Source: Pseudomonas putida S13.1.2
Lineage (GTDB): Bacteria; Pseudomonadota; Gammaproteobacteria; Pseudomonadales; Pseudomonadaceae
NCBI RefSeq assembly: GCF_000498395.2
Contig: NZ_CP010979.1
Location: forward strand, 1,736,001 to 1,800,000
Reading direction: 5' to 3'
Length of the DNA: 64,000 nt
Positions 36,646 through 45,378 of this stretch are shown one piece after another. The stretch's first letter is position 1. Each line of letters starts with the position of its first letter. Made by a program: the position numbers and the translations under genes. The notes beneath the pieces are model-generated. The model was given only the letters and a program-made list of their open reading frames with translations, had not been told where the DNA came from and did no database searches.

Positions 36646-37062
36646 ATGCGTATACATGTCTTGATATTGATGGTTGCCAGCCTGGCCGGTGGCCAGGCCA
36701 TGGCCGAAGGCTGCGACGTGCTGACCCGCTCGTCCAGCGACGCGGTAACGCCGGTGGAGCGGCACACCTGCTACAGCTACAGCAACCTCCCAGCCGAAGC
36801 CATCAACTGGTCGTGCAGCAACGAGAGCAAGGACATGCTCAATAGCGAAAAGAGCAAGGTAGCGCGCTGTGCCGATGGCAGCGTTGGCAGCTGCATTGCG
36901 CCTTTGACCCAGGAAACGCTGGCCAATCCCAAATCCATCGGTGGCGACAAACCGGCTTTGCCCAAGGATGCGCGGGTGATCACCTATTACTACGACACCC
37001 CCAGCCTGGGCCAGGCCCGCACCGATTGCGAGCGTAATAACGGCATCTGGCAGACCCATTGA
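36646..37062 (+). CDS. Secreted hypothetical protein
   Basis: A 138-residue protein with a signal peptide (cleavage after GQAMA, about residue 20) and six or more cysteines in the mature part (EGCDVL, HTCYSY, NWSCSN, ARCADG, GSCIAP, DCERNN), suggesting disulfide bonds in the periplasm. The segments KPALPKDARVITYYY and CERNNGIW are distinctive, but I do not recognise the family. A GGAGGTG ribosome site precedes ATG 36646. It follows the ClsB operon after 28 bases and may be its last gene. Confidence 0.65.
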   Translation: MRIHVLILMVASLAGGQAMAEGCDVLTRSSSDAVTPVERHTCYSYSNLPAEAINWSCSNESKDMLNSEKSKVARCADGSVGSCIAPLTQETLANPKSIGGDKPALPKDARVITYYYDTPSLGQARTDCERNNGIWQTH

Positions 37063-37111
37063 ATCCTGGGGGAAATAATCTCGCTCAGATTTTGTAAGTC
37101 GGTGCAGTCAT

Positions 37112-37198
37112 TGTGGGAGCGGCTTTAGCCGCGAACACCGGCAACGCCGGTGCCATCCACCGCGTTGTAGCCTTCGCGGGTAAACCCGCTCCCACAGG
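37112..37198. repeat. Two inverted REP units
   Basis: TTGTGGGAGCGGC... on the plus strand and CCCGCTCCCACAGG at the other end enclose a small CACCGG/CCGGTG hairpin. This lies between convergent genes and may act as a bidirectional transcription end. Confidence 0.7.
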
Positions 37199-37211
37199 TG
37201 CAGTGCCTGCA

Positions 37212-37418
37212 TCAGCCCCGCATTGTTTCATTCACCGGATTGTCTGTCGCACTCTCCCCCGGCTTGTCGCCACAATGGCAGCCCTGCATCCGGCACGCAT
37301 CACCACCGCGGTGCCCGCTGGCGCAGGCTTCGCAGCAATAGGCCTTGCCGTCGCGCCGCAAGGCAGTAGCATCCACGGTGCAGGAACAATGCGCGCAGGC
37401 ACAGCGTTGTTCGTTCAT
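37212..37418 (-). CDS. Bacterial metallothionein
   Basis: A 68-residue protein with Cys/His-rich metal-binding motifs: CACAHCSC (residues 7-14), AYCCEACASGH (about 27-37) and MQGCHCGD (about 44-51). This is the pattern of SmtA/PmtA-type bacterial metallothioneins that bind zinc and cadmium. Here the start overlaps the end of the acidic-protein gene by 4 bases, so the two are co-translated. The long non-cysteine tail after residue 50 occurs in pseudomonad members. Confidence 0.88.
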   Translation of the reverse strand: MNEQRCACAHCSCTVDATALRRDGKAYCCEACASGHRGGDACRMQGCHCGDKPGESATDNPVNETMRG

Positions 37419-37879
37419 GGCTTGCTCTCCTCGTCGTCAATCACAGCGTCGGTCCAGGGCACGCCATCCAGCGGTGCAGATCGCGCCAGCTCGGCCTCGT
37501 CCAGGCCTATGCCGCCACCGATCTCGTCGGCGTCCACCTGCCGCAAGCTCTGGTCTGCCGGGCCACCGCTGCCACCCGGCTCGTGCGGGTCGCGGGCACC
37601 GGTTTCGTCCAGCAAAGTATCCGGGCTCAGGTCGTCATAGGTGACATTGTCCTCATGCAGGCTGTCGCTCAGCGCCTCGCCGCCGGTCATGCCGCTTTCG
37701 GCCACGCGCCGAGGTGGAAACTCCCGGGCGACTTCATCGGCCGGTCGCTCGTCGCCTACACGCCCTTCACGTTCGTCCAGGCGTTCATCGAAGTCGAGCT
37801 CATGGACGCTGCCCATGCGGTCTTCGGTGTCGTCGATTTCTGGGGGGGTATACGGCTTTGGTTCATCTGCGCGTGCCAT
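37415..37879 (-). CDS. Acidic disordered conserved hypothetical protein
   Basis: A 154-residue protein with about a third Asp/Glu, few hydrophobics and no clear fold. It has low-complexity segments such as DERLDEREGRVGDE and DDEESKP. I recognise no domain; pseudomonad annotation names for such proteins vary and are not informative. It is encoded upstream of, and coupled with, metallothionein and divergent from ligD across 127 bases, suggesting shared stress control. Confidence 0.65.
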   Translation of the reverse strand: MARADEPKPYTPPEIDDTEDRMGSVHELDFDERLDEREGRVGDERPADEVAREFPPRRVAESGMTGGEALSDSLHEDNVTYDDLSPDTLLDETGARDPHEPGGSGGPADQSLRQVDADEIGGGIGLDEAELARSAPLDGVPWTDAVIDDEESKP

Positions 37880-37945
37880 GTGCGTTCTCCGTCAGGTGGC
37901 TTCATTAAGTCGACTGCGCCGGCTTGTGGAAGATTCAGAGTTTTT

Positions 37946-37982
37946 TGAACTACCACCCCGCGCGGCGCCTCCCACCTTAGAG
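37946..37982 (+). promoter_or_regulatory. Upstream element of ligD, shared with the DUF72 operon
   Basis: TGAACT (37946-37951), 21 bases, then CACCTTAGAG (37973-37982), ending 24 bases before the ligD ATG. The 10-base box and spacing are identical to 32696-32732. Confidence 0.45.
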
Positions 37983-38006
37983 ACTGCGAACTGCCCGGAA
38001 ACCGCC

Positions 38007-40508
38007 ATGGCCAAGCCCCTGCAGGAATATGCGCGCAAGCGCGACTTCAACGCCACGCCCGAGCCCAGCGGCAAGCGCAGCCGTGGCAAACGGGGGCATG
38101 CGCTGCAGTTCTGCATCCAGAAACACGACGCCAGCCACCTGCACTATGACTTCCGCCTGGAACTGGATGGCACCCTGAAAAGCTGGGCGCTGCCCAAGGG
38201 CCCGTCGCTGGACCCCAAGGTGCGCCGCCTGGCCGTACACGTCGAGGACCACCCGCTGGATTACGCCGACTTCGAGGGGCATATCCCCGAAGGCCACTAT
38301 GGCGCCGGTGATGTAATTGTGTGGGATCGCGGCATATGGGAGCCCGAAGGCGATGCGCAGGAGGCCTACGCCAAAGGCAAACTGCGTTTCCGCCTGCAGG
38401 GCGAAAAGCTCAGCGGCGTGTGGAACCTGTTTCGTACCCGCCTGGACGGCAAGAAAGAGCAATGGATGCTAGTGAAATCGCACGATGACCAGGCACGCAG
38501 CGAGGCCGACTACAGTATCGTCGAGGCCCAGCCCGACAGCGTACTCAGCGACCGTACCCTGGTACCGCGCAAGGCCGCTGCGAAAAAGGCTGCCGCACCG
38601 CGCGCCAGCCGTAAACGCACCGGTAAAGGCCCGAAAGTGCCCTTGCCTGCACAGCTGCAGCCGCAGCTGGCCACCTTGGTCGACACGCCACCCAGTGGCG
38701 ACTGGCGCTACGAGGTCAAGTTCGACGGCTACCGTATCCTGGCCCGTATCGACGGCAAGGACATTCGCCTGTTCACCCGCAATCGCCATGACTGGAGCAG
38801 CAAGATGCCCCGGCAGGTCGCCGCCTTGCGCGAGCTGGGCATCGATTCGGCCTGGCTCGATGGTGAAATGGTGGTGGCTGACGAGAATGGCGCAGCCGAT
38901 TTCCAGGCGTTGCAGAATGCCTTCGACACCGAGCACGACGAAAACATCACCTATTACCTGTTCGACTTGCCGTTCCTGGGTGGGCAGGACTTGCGCCAGG
39001 TAGCGCTGCAGGGCCGGCGCGACACCTTGCGCCAACTGCTTGAGCACGATGAATCAGGTGTACTCAAGTTCTCCGCAGACTTTGACCAGCCCGTCGAGTC
39101 CCTGCTCGACAGCGCCTGCCGGCTTGAGCTGGAAGGCCTGATCGGCAAGCGGGCCGACAGCCTGTACAGCGGCCGTCGCAGCCCGGACTGGGTCAAGCTC
39201 AAGTGCAAGCAACGCCAGGAGTTCGTGATCGTCGGCTACACCGACCCCAAAGGCAGCCGCAGCGGCTTCGGGGCCCTGCTGCTGGCCTTGCACGACAACG
39301 AAAGCGGTGAGTTGCGCTACGCCGGCAAGGTCGGTACCGGCTTCAGCACCACCACCCTGGCCAGCATTCATGCACGGCTCAAACCCCTGCAAATCGCCAA
39401 GCCAGCCTTGGCCAAGCCGCCTACCGGTGCCGAAGCGCGAGGTGTGCACTGGTTGCAACCGCAGCTGCTGGCCGAAGTCGCCTATGCCCAGATGACCCGT
39501 GACGGCATTGTGCGTCACTCGGTGTTCCATGGCCTGCGCGATGACAAGGCGGCCACTGCCATTGACCTGGAGCGCGCCATGCCCGCCAAGACCGTGCCCA
39601 AACGCAACAAGCAGGCGAAGGCGCCTGAAAACCTGGGTGAGCTGCGCCTGACCCACCCCGACCGGGTGATCGACGCCACCACCGGCGTGACCAAGCGCGA
39701 GGTCGCCGAGTATTACGCCAGCGTCAGCCAGTGGATCCTGCCCCAACTCAAGCAACGCCCGGTGGCGCTGGTGCGGGCCCCGGACGGCCTGGCCGGCGAG
39801 CTGTTCTTCCAGAAAAACGCAGGCCAGCTGCACATACCTAACGTCGTCAGCTACGAAAAGGCCGAGGCCGGCCAGGCGGCGATGGTCATCAATCGCCCGG
39901 ACACCCTGCTGGGTGCCGTGCAGATGAACATGCTCGAACTGCACACCTGGAACGCCACCGACAAGGACTTCGACAAACCAGACCGCTTCGTACTCGACCT
40001 CGACCCTGACCCCGCGCTGCCCTGGAAGGCCATGCTGGAGGCCACCCAGCTCACCCTCACCCTGCTCGACGAGCTGGGCCTGAAGGTGTTCCTGAAAACC
40101 AGTGGTGGCAAGGGCATTCACCTGGTCGTGCCGTTGACTCGGCGGGCGGGCTGGGACGAGGTCAAGGACTTTAGCCACGCCATTGTCGATTACCTGGCAA
40201 AACTGTTCCCGGACCGCCTGAGTGCGGTGTCGGGGCCGAAAAACCGCGTGGGGCGGATCTTCATCGACTACCTGCGCAACGGTAAAGGCGCCACCACGGC
40301 CTGCGCCTACTCGTTGCGCGCCCGTGAGGGGCTACCGGTATCGGTACCGATCTGGCGCGAGGAACTGGCGCAAATCAAGGCTGCCAACCAATGGAACATC
40401 GCCAACCTGCGCGAGCGCCTGGCGGAGGTCGATGACCCGTGGGCCGACATGGGCAAGGTACGCCAGACCATTACCGCGCACATGCGCAAGCAACTGGGGC
40501 TGAAGTGA
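38007..40508 (+). CDS. ligD: LigD, multifunctional ATP-dependent DNA ligase of NHEJ
   Basis: An 833-residue three-domain repair enzyme with the order 3'-phosphoesterase (about residues 30-190, HDASHLHYDFRLE), ligase (about 215-520; adenylated Lys238 in YEVKFDGYR) and primase-like polymerase (about 540-833; VLDLDPDP metal Asp pair, TSGGKGIHL). This order is that of the P. aeruginosa enzyme. It repairs double-strand breaks with Ku, which is not in this window. ATG 38007 precedes MAKPLQEYARKRDF; a longer in-frame extension crosses the divergent promoter and is rejected. It may be followed by the acyl-CoA dehydrogenase operon, 40 bases on. Confidence 0.93.
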   Translation: MAKPLQEYARKRDFNATPEPSGKRSRGKRGHALQFCIQKHDASHLHYDFRLELDGTLKSWALPKGPSLDPKVRRLAVHVEDHPLDYADFEGHIPEGHYGAGDVIVWDRGIWEPEGDAQEAYAKGKLRFRLQGEKLSGVWNLFRTRLDGKKEQWMLVKSHDDQARSEADYSIVEAQPDSVLSDRTLVPRKAAAKKAAAPRASRKRTGKGPKVPLPAQLQPQLATLVDTPPSGDWRYEVKFDGYRILARIDGKDIRLFTRNRHDWSSKMPRQVAALRELGIDSAWLDGEMVVADENGAADFQALQNAFDTEHDENITYYLFDLPFLGGQDLRQVALQGRRDTLRQLLEHDESGVLKFSADFDQPVESLLDSACRLELEGLIGKRADSLYSGRRSPDWVKLKCKQRQEFVIVGYTDPKGSRSGFGALLLALHDNESGELRYAGKVGTGFSTTTLASIHARLKPLQIAKPALAKPPTGAEARGVHWLQPQLLAEVAYAQMTRDGIVRHSVFHGLRDDKAATAIDLERAMPAKTVPKRNKQAKAPENLGELRLTHPDRVIDATTGVTKREVAEYYASVSQWILPQLKQRPVALVRAPDGLAGELFFQKNAGQLHIPNVVSYEKAEAGQAAMVINRPDTLLGAVQMNMLELHTWNATDKDFDKPDRFVLDLDPDPALPWKAMLEATQLTLTLLDELGLKVFLKTSGGKGIHLVVPLTRRAGWDEVKDFSHAIVDYLAKLFPDRLSAVSGPKNRVGRIFIDYLRNGKGATTACAYSLRAREGLPVSVPIWREELAQIKAANQWNIANLRERLAEVDDPWADMGKVRQTITAHMRKQLGLK

Positions 40509-40548
40509 TGGCGCAACGGCGATTGGACATGAACCTGGAGACACACCC

Positions 40549-41592
40549 ATGAGCATCATTCAGGATTTCAACCTGACCACCCTTGACCGCCTGTTACGTA
40601 CCTTTGGCGAGCGCCAGCAACCGCTCAACCTCGATACCCAGCTGCCGCAGCTGATCCAGGCGCTGCAAGCCGACCATCTCGACCTGCTGCCACTGCCGGG
40701 GCAAGGCAACACGTTGCGCCGCTGGCAGACCCTGGCACGGGTGGCGGGCTGCGACCTGGCGCTGGCCAAGCTTTATGAGGGCCACACCGATGCCCTGGCG
40801 ATCCTGGCTGAGTGCGGCGCGGCGCACCACGCCGCCGACGGCATCTGGGGCGTGTGGGCCGCCGAGCCGCCCGATGCCCGCGCGCAGATCACGGCGCGCG
40901 AAGGTGACCAGGTGCGCCTGCAGGGCCGCAAGGCCTGGTGTTCCGGGGCTTTGCAGATCGACCGGGCGTTGATTACCGCCTGGGATGAGTCGGACCAGCC
41001 GCAACTGGTGGCGATCGAGCTATCGCATCCGAGCCAGGGCCTGTCCATCGAAGATTGGCAAGCGGTGGGCATGGCTACTACCGCCAGCGTCGAGGTGACA
41101 TTCGACGACACGCCAGGCACCCTCATCGGAATGCCAGGCCAATACCTTGCCCGCCCTGGTTTCTGGCACGGCGGCGCCGGCATCGCTGCCTGCTGGTACG
41201 GTGCGGCCGAGGCGCTGGCAGACTACCTGCGCGAGCATTGCCGCAAGCCTCGCCCCGACCCCCATGCCGATGCGCACCTGGGCGCAGTGGATGCTGCGTT
41301 GTACGGTGCCCGGGCTGCGCTGCGCGAATGCGCCGCCTGGATCGACCGGCAGCCAGGGGTAGATGCCAGTTTCGAAGTACGCCGCACGCGTGCCCAGGTG
41401 GAACAGGCCGTGGAACGCGTGATCAGCCACGTCGGGCGTGCGCTGGGGGCCACGCCGTTCTGCCGCAGCAGCCATTTTGCCCGGCTGATCGCTGATTTGC
41501 CGGTATTCATGCGCCAGAGCCACGCCGAGCGTGATCTGGCAGTGCTGGGCCAGCAGTTGGCCCAACTGCCGGCGGGGGTATGGCAGCTATGA
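40549..41592 (+). CDS. Acyl-CoA dehydrogenase-like flavoprotein
   Basis: A 347-residue acyl-CoA dehydrogenase-fold protein. The middle-domain GRKAWCSGALQIDRALITAW (about residues 125-144) and the helical C-terminal domain are recognisable, but the protein is shorter than the usual 380-400 residues and the catalytic Glu is not obvious. The first gene of a four-gene coupled cassette (with PIG-L, methyltransferase and glycosyltransferase). Such a mix suggests modification of a small glycosylated metabolite rather than fatty-acid oxidation (inference). Its stop overlaps the next ATG by 4 bases. Confidence 0.8.
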   Translation: MSIIQDFNLTTLDRLLRTFGERQQPLNLDTQLPQLIQALQADHLDLLPLPGQGNTLRRWQTLARVAGCDLALAKLYEGHTDALAILAECGAAHHAADGIWGVWAAEPPDARAQITAREGDQVRLQGRKAWCSGALQIDRALITAWDESDQPQLVAIELSHPSQGLSIEDWQAVGMATTASVEVTFDDTPGTLIGMPGQYLARPGFWHGGAGIAACWYGAAEALADYLREHCRKPRPDPHADAHLGAVDAALYGARAALRECAAWIDRQPGVDASFEVRRTRAQVEQAVERVISHVGRALGATPFCRSSHFARLIADLPVFMRQSHAERDLAVLGQQLAQLPAGVWQL

Positions 41593-42344
41593 GCCAGAAC
41601 CTGATCCAGTCCGCCACTGGCACCCCGTGGGCCGCCTGGCAGCAAGGTGCCCACCTGGCGCGCGCTACCTGGCTCGATCCCCTGCAACTGTGCCCACCGG
41701 GGCGCCGGCTGGTGTTGATTGCACCGCATCCGGATGACGAAATTCTCATGGCAGGCGGCCTGCTGGCTGGCTTCAAGGGCCGTGAGGATGAACTGGTGCT
41801 GATTTCCGCCACCGACGGTGAAGGCAGCCACCCCGGCTCCAGCCACTGGACCGAACACCGCTTGCGCCGGCAGCGTCCGCAGGAAAGCCGCCAGGCCCTG
41901 TTGCAGCTTGACCTGGACCTTGCCCATCTGGACTGGCGCAGGCTGCACCTGAAGGACGGCCAGTTACCGCGCGAAGAGGCATTCCTGGTCAGTCACCTCA
42001 CCCAGTTGCTGCGGCCCGATGACCTGTTGATGGCCACTTGGCGTAACGATGGCCATTGCGATCACGAGGCCGTTGGCCGTGCGGCGGCACACGCGGCCGC
42101 CGCCCGCCAGGTGCAATTGGCCGAGGTGCCGGTCTGGGCCTGGCACTGGGCGGCCCCCGATGACCCGCGCCTGCCATGGCCCCGTGCGCACCGCCTGCAA
42201 CTTGATGAAAGCCGCCTGGCCCGCAAGCGCAAGGCCTTGGCCGCCCACGTCAGCCAGCTGGAGCCGGACGCTGAGCAACCGCCAGTACTGCCACCCCGGC
42301 TGATGGAATGTCTGCTGCAACCTTTCGAACTGGTGTTCCTGTGA
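41589..42344 (+). CDS. PIG-L family deacetylase
   Basis: A 251-residue LmbE/PIG-L-fold zinc hydrolase. The metal motif APHPDDEILMAGG (about residues 45-57) and the second-site HCDHEAVG (about 156) are intact. The family removes N-acetyl groups from sugars or related amines, for example in mycothiol, bacillithiol or GPI precursors. The second gene in the cassette; its start overlaps the dehydrogenase stop. Together with the glycosyltransferase two genes later it suggests deacetylation of a glycosylated product. Confidence 0.87.
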   Translation: MSQNLIQSATGTPWAAWQQGAHLARATWLDPLQLCPPGRRLVLIAPHPDDEILMAGGLLAGFKGREDELVLISATDGEGSHPGSSHWTEHRLRRQRPQESRQALLQLDLDLAHLDWRRLHLKDGQLPREEAFLVSHLTQLLRPDDLLMATWRNDGHCDHEAVGRAAAHAAAARQVQLAEVPVWAWHWAAPDDPRLPWPRAHRLQLDESRLARKRKALAAHVSQLEPDAEQPPVLPPRLMECLLQPFELVFL

Positions 42345-42355
42345 ATGGAGCTGTC

Positions 42356-42955
42356 ATGAGCCTCGATCCGCAATATTTCGCCGAGCTGTATGCCACTAAC
42401 GAAGACCCTTGGGCTTTTCGCACCCGCTGGTACGAGAAGCGCAAACGCGAGCTGGTGATGGCCAGCCTGCCACGCCAGTGCTATCAGCGCGTGTTCGAGC
42501 CAGCCTGTGCCAATGGCGAGCTCAGTGCGCTGCTGGCTGACCGCTGCGCCGACCTGCTGTGCCAGGACCTGGACCCCACGGCCGTAGCGCTGGCCCGCGA
42601 GCGCCTTGCCGATGTGCCCAACGCCTCGGTGGAAATGGCCCGGCTACCGGCGGACTGGCCGGGCGGGCGCTTCGACCTGATCGTGCTCAGCGAAGTCGGT
42701 TACTACCTCGACCCAACAGACTGGCTGCAGGTCCTCGAGCAATCGGTGGCCAGCCTGACCTACGACGGCGGCCTTCTGGCCTGCCACTGGAAACACCCCA
42801 TAGTAGGTTGCCCACAGGACGGCCGGGAGGTGCACCGCATGCTGGCCCGGCACCTGCCGCTGCATCAGCAGCTCCGGCATGAGGAGGCAGATTTCGTGCT
42901 GGAATACTGGTCCTGCCAGCCCAGCGTGGTCGACCTGGATGAGACCTGCCCATGA
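42356..42955 (+). CDS. NodS-like SAM-dependent methyltransferase
   Basis: A 199-residue class I methyltransferase. Motif I is VFEPACANGELSALLA (about residues 44-59), motif II DLDPTAV and the post-motif DLIVLSEVGYYLD (about 105). It resembles the NodS group, which N-methylates the deacetylated amino sugar of Nod factor, a striking fit with the preceding PIG-L deacetylase. ATG 42356 lies 11 bases after that gene, and its end overlaps the glycosyltransferase start by 4 bases. Confidence 0.84.
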   Translation: MSLDPQYFAELYATNEDPWAFRTRWYEKRKRELVMASLPRQCYQRVFEPACANGELSALLADRCADLLCQDLDPTAVALARERLADVPNASVEMARLPADWPGGRFDLIVLSEVGYYLDPTDWLQVLEQSVASLTYDGGLLACHWKHPIVGCPQDGREVHRMLARHLPLHQQLRHEEADFVLEYWSCQPSVVDLDETCP

Positions 42956-43611
42956 TTGCCGTGGTCATCCCGGCGCACAACGAAGCCCGCCGCCTGGGGC
43001 GCTGCCTGCGGGCGGTGCTGATCGCTGCCACGCAAGCGCAGCAGTTGGGGCACCAGGTGGAAGTGCTGGTGGTGCTGGACCGTTGCAGCGATGGCAGCGC
43101 CGCCGTGGCGCGGCGGTTTGGCGTGAAGGTTTTGGAGGTTGATGCCGGTAATGTCGGCATGGCTCGCCGGGTAGGAGCGGCGTACATGGTCGAATGTGGT
43201 GCGCAGTGGCTGGCGTGCACAGATGCCGACAGCCAGGTGCCGTCGCACTGGCTGGTGTCGCAGCTGGCCTGCAGCGCCGAGGTGGTGTGCGGTACCGTGC
43301 ATGTCGAGTATTGGCAACCCTGGCAGAAAGCTGCCCTGCGCAAGCTGTACCAGAGCCGCTATGAAGCGCGGGAAGGCCATCGGCATGTACACGGCGCCAA
43401 CTTGGGTGTGTGTGCTGCTGCCTATCAACGCGTGGGTGGCTTCCAGCCCCTCGCGGCGCATGAAGATGTGCAGCTGGTCAGCGACCTTCAGGCCAGTGGC
43501 GCGCAGATTGTCTGGACCGCCAGGCACAGCGTGGCCACCAGCAGCCGCCTCGACAGCCGCGCCCGCGAGGGGTTTGGTGATTATCTGGCGGGGTTGCAGG
43601 CACAGGTGTGA
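42952..43611 (+). CDS. Family 2 glycosyltransferase
   Basis: A 219-residue GT-A fold enzyme with the N-terminal nucleotide motif VVIPAHNEARRL (residues 4-15), VLDRCSDGS and the DxD-like DADSQVP (about 90). It lacks membrane helices, so it is cytoplasmic. It closes the four-gene cassette, translationally coupled to the methyltransferase, and ends 10 bases before a convergent nucleosidase-like gene. Donor and acceptor are unknown. Confidence 0.85.
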   Translation: MIAVVIPAHNEARRLGRCLRAVLIAATQAQQLGHQVEVLVVLDRCSDGSAAVARRFGVKVLEVDAGNVGMARRVGAAYMVECGAQWLACTDADSQVPSHWLVSQLACSAEVVCGTVHVEYWQPWQKAALRKLYQSRYEAREGHRHVHGANLGVCAAAYQRVGGFQPLAAHEDVQLVSDLQASGAQIVWTARHSVATSSRLDSRAREGFGDYLAGLQAQV

Positions 43612-43621
43612 TCAGCCTTGG

Positions 43622-44209
43622 TCACACCTGGCTGAACAGCACCCGCTTGAACGCCTCGGCCGCCAGGTGCACCTGCACCGCCCAATCCCCGGCGGCATCG
43701 CTGCCGGCATCATCGGAAATGTACTTCAGGCACACAAACGGAATGCCTTCGCCGCGTGCGATCAACGCCAGCACATAGGCTTCCATGTCGACCACGTCAT
43801 AAGGCGCGTCGCCATGGTTGATTTCGAAGCTGTCACCGCTGCCACAGGTTTCCAGCGGCAGGCCGGGGATTGCTGCGCCATGCTCCAGGACTACCGGGAT
43901 ATCCGACAAGGGGGTTTCGTAACGGGCAAAGCCCAGCGGTGTCACGTCCATATCGCGTTGTACGAAACGGTTACAGCACACCACCTGGCCCTTGCCATGA
44001 CGCTGGCTGCCAGCCGAGCCAAGGTTGACGATAAGTCTGGGCCTGCGGGTTGCAATCGCCTTGGTCAGTGCGATCGCCGCATTGACCTTGCCAATGCCGG
44101 TGAACACGGTGTTCACCTCGGTGAACACATCGCCAGCTTCGGCCTCGAGGGCGAAGACGAACAGCGTGTCATCCAGGGAAATGTCGGGGAATTGCTTGAT
44201 CAGCATCAT
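43622..44209 (-). CDS. Nucleoside phosphorylase / MTA-SAH nucleosidase family protein
   Basis: A 195-residue purine-phosphorylase-fold protein. The motifs VFTGIGKVNAAIAL, LIVNLGSAGS and VVDMEAYVLALIA (catalytic-region MEA) and SDDAGSDA are typical of MtnN-like nucleosidases. It is shorter than the usual 230 residues at the N-terminus, and I chose ATG 44209 because upstream residues look like read-through. It ends a minus-strand series with a ligase and a methyltransferase, and could recycle S-adenosylhomocysteine produced by them (inference). Confidence 0.8.
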   Translation of the reverse strand: MMLIKQFPDISLDDTLFVFALEAEAGDVFTEVNTVFTGIGKVNAAIALTKAIATRRPRLIVNLGSAGSQRHGKGQVVCCNRFVQRDMDVTPLGFARYETPLSDIPVVLEHGAAIPGLPLETCGSGDSFEINHGDAPYDVVDMEAYVLALIARGEGIPFVCLKYISDDAGSDAAGDWAVQVHLAAEAFKRVLFSQV

Positions 44210-44265
44210 GGAGCAGGTGTTTCCGCGTGGCTGCAAGGGGCGCGGCCATTGTCGGCCAACCCAGG

Positions 44266-45372
44266 CTAATTGCAAGTCCCAGCCGCTACCACGGCTTGTA
44301 GCGCCTGTGCCTTGCCGAGCCCGTTAGCGATGGCCTGTGCCAGGCAGTGCAACTGCTGGTCGGCATGGGTGCCGTCGCGCAGCAGGTGCCGGGCATGCTG
44401 GCAGGCCCGTTCGGCATCCACGCTGTCGACCGGCACCTGCTCCTGCAACTGGCCAAGCCAGCCCTCGGCCGTGACTGGCTGTTGCTCGTGCATACCAATG
44501 AATTGTGCATGGCGCCCATAGCGCATGGCGCGCCAGTAGTTCTCCTGGGCGATCCAGCGCAGTTCGCGGTTGCAGGGCAACGGGTCATGGCGCCCAGTAA
44601 TGGCGTGCTCCACCAAATGGCGAAACAGCGCGGCGATGCACAGTGCATCCTCCAACTGCGGACAGCCATCGCAGATGCGCAACTCCACGGTCGGGAAGCG
44701 CCGCGAAGGCCGAATGGCCCACCAGAAGTCGCCATCCACAGCCAGCGCACCGGTTCGCTGCAACAGGGCGCGATAGCGTTCATAGGCAGCCCAGTCTGGC
44801 AAGGCCTCGGGCAACCCCATGTGCGGCCATTCCCCGCAAATCACTCGGCGGTAGCTCATGTAGCCGGTACGCTGGCCAGCCCACATGGGCGATGAGGTGC
44901 TCAGCACCAGCAACAACGGCAGCCAGACCAGCAAACGGTTGATCAGCTGCATGCGGTCACAACCTGGCGGAACCCCAACGTGCACATGCAGGCCGTTGAG
45001 CAGGCTTCGCTGGGCTACATGCCGGTAATCGTCGAACAGTTGCTGGTAATGCGCCGGGGCAGCGGCCTTCTGCCGCAGCCAGGCGGCGCTAGGGTGGCTG
45101 GCTGCGCCGTAAATTCCCATCCCCTCCTCTGCCAGCGCCATGCTCAGCCGCTGCCGCCTGTGCTGGAAGAACTCACGCGCTTCGTGAAGATGGGTAAACA
45201 CCGGCGAGGCCAGCTCGATCTGGCTGCGGAACATTTCCTGGGCAAAATATTGGCCCAGCGCTTCGCGACAACGCCCTATCACCGCAGGTGGCGGTGTTGC
45301 CGGAACCTGCCCCGAGCCCAGCCTCACAAGCAGGTATTCCTCCTCGATGCCGAACGTGCAGGCCCGGGCCAT
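44266..45372 (-). CDS. YbdK-like carboxylate-amine ligase (GCS2 family)
   Basis: A 368-residue glutamate-cysteine-ligase type 2 homologue. FGIEEEYLLV (residues 7-16) is the signature start, with LNGLHVHVGVP (about 125) and TVELRICDG (about 235) metal/ATP-site segments. These enzymes join a carboxylate to an amine through an acyl-phosphate; E. coli YbdK has weak glutamate-cysteine ligase activity, and the true substrate is unclear. It lies 6 bases downstream of a methyltransferase gene in an operon with a haem-oxygenase-like oxidase. Confidence 0.86.
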   Translation of the reverse strand: MARACTFGIEEEYLLVRLGSGQVPATPPPAVIGRCREALGQYFAQEMFRSQIELASPVFTHLHEAREFFQHRRQRLSMALAEEGMGIYGAASHPSAAWLRQKAAAPAHYQQLFDDYRHVAQRSLLNGLHVHVGVPPGCDRMQLINRLLVWLPLLLVLSTSSPMWAGQRTGYMSYRRVICGEWPHMGLPEALPDWAAYERYRALLQRTGALAVDGDFWWAIRPSRRFPTVELRICDGCPQLEDALCIAALFRHLVEHAITGRHDPLPCNRELRWIAQENYWRAMRYGRHAQFIGMHEQQPVTAEGWLGQLQEQVPVDSVDAERACQHARHLLRDGTHADQQLHCLAQAIANGLGKAQALQAVVAAGTCN

Positions 45373-45378
45373 GTTGCC

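Noticed and set aside
37641..38006. N-terminal extension of ligD
   Set aside because: It would be rich in Ser/Arg, cross the divergent promoter and overlap the opposite acidic-protein gene.
39054..40178. A 374-codon frame opposite ligD
   Set aside because: Antisense shadow with low-complexity Gly/Val/Gln composition and no domain.
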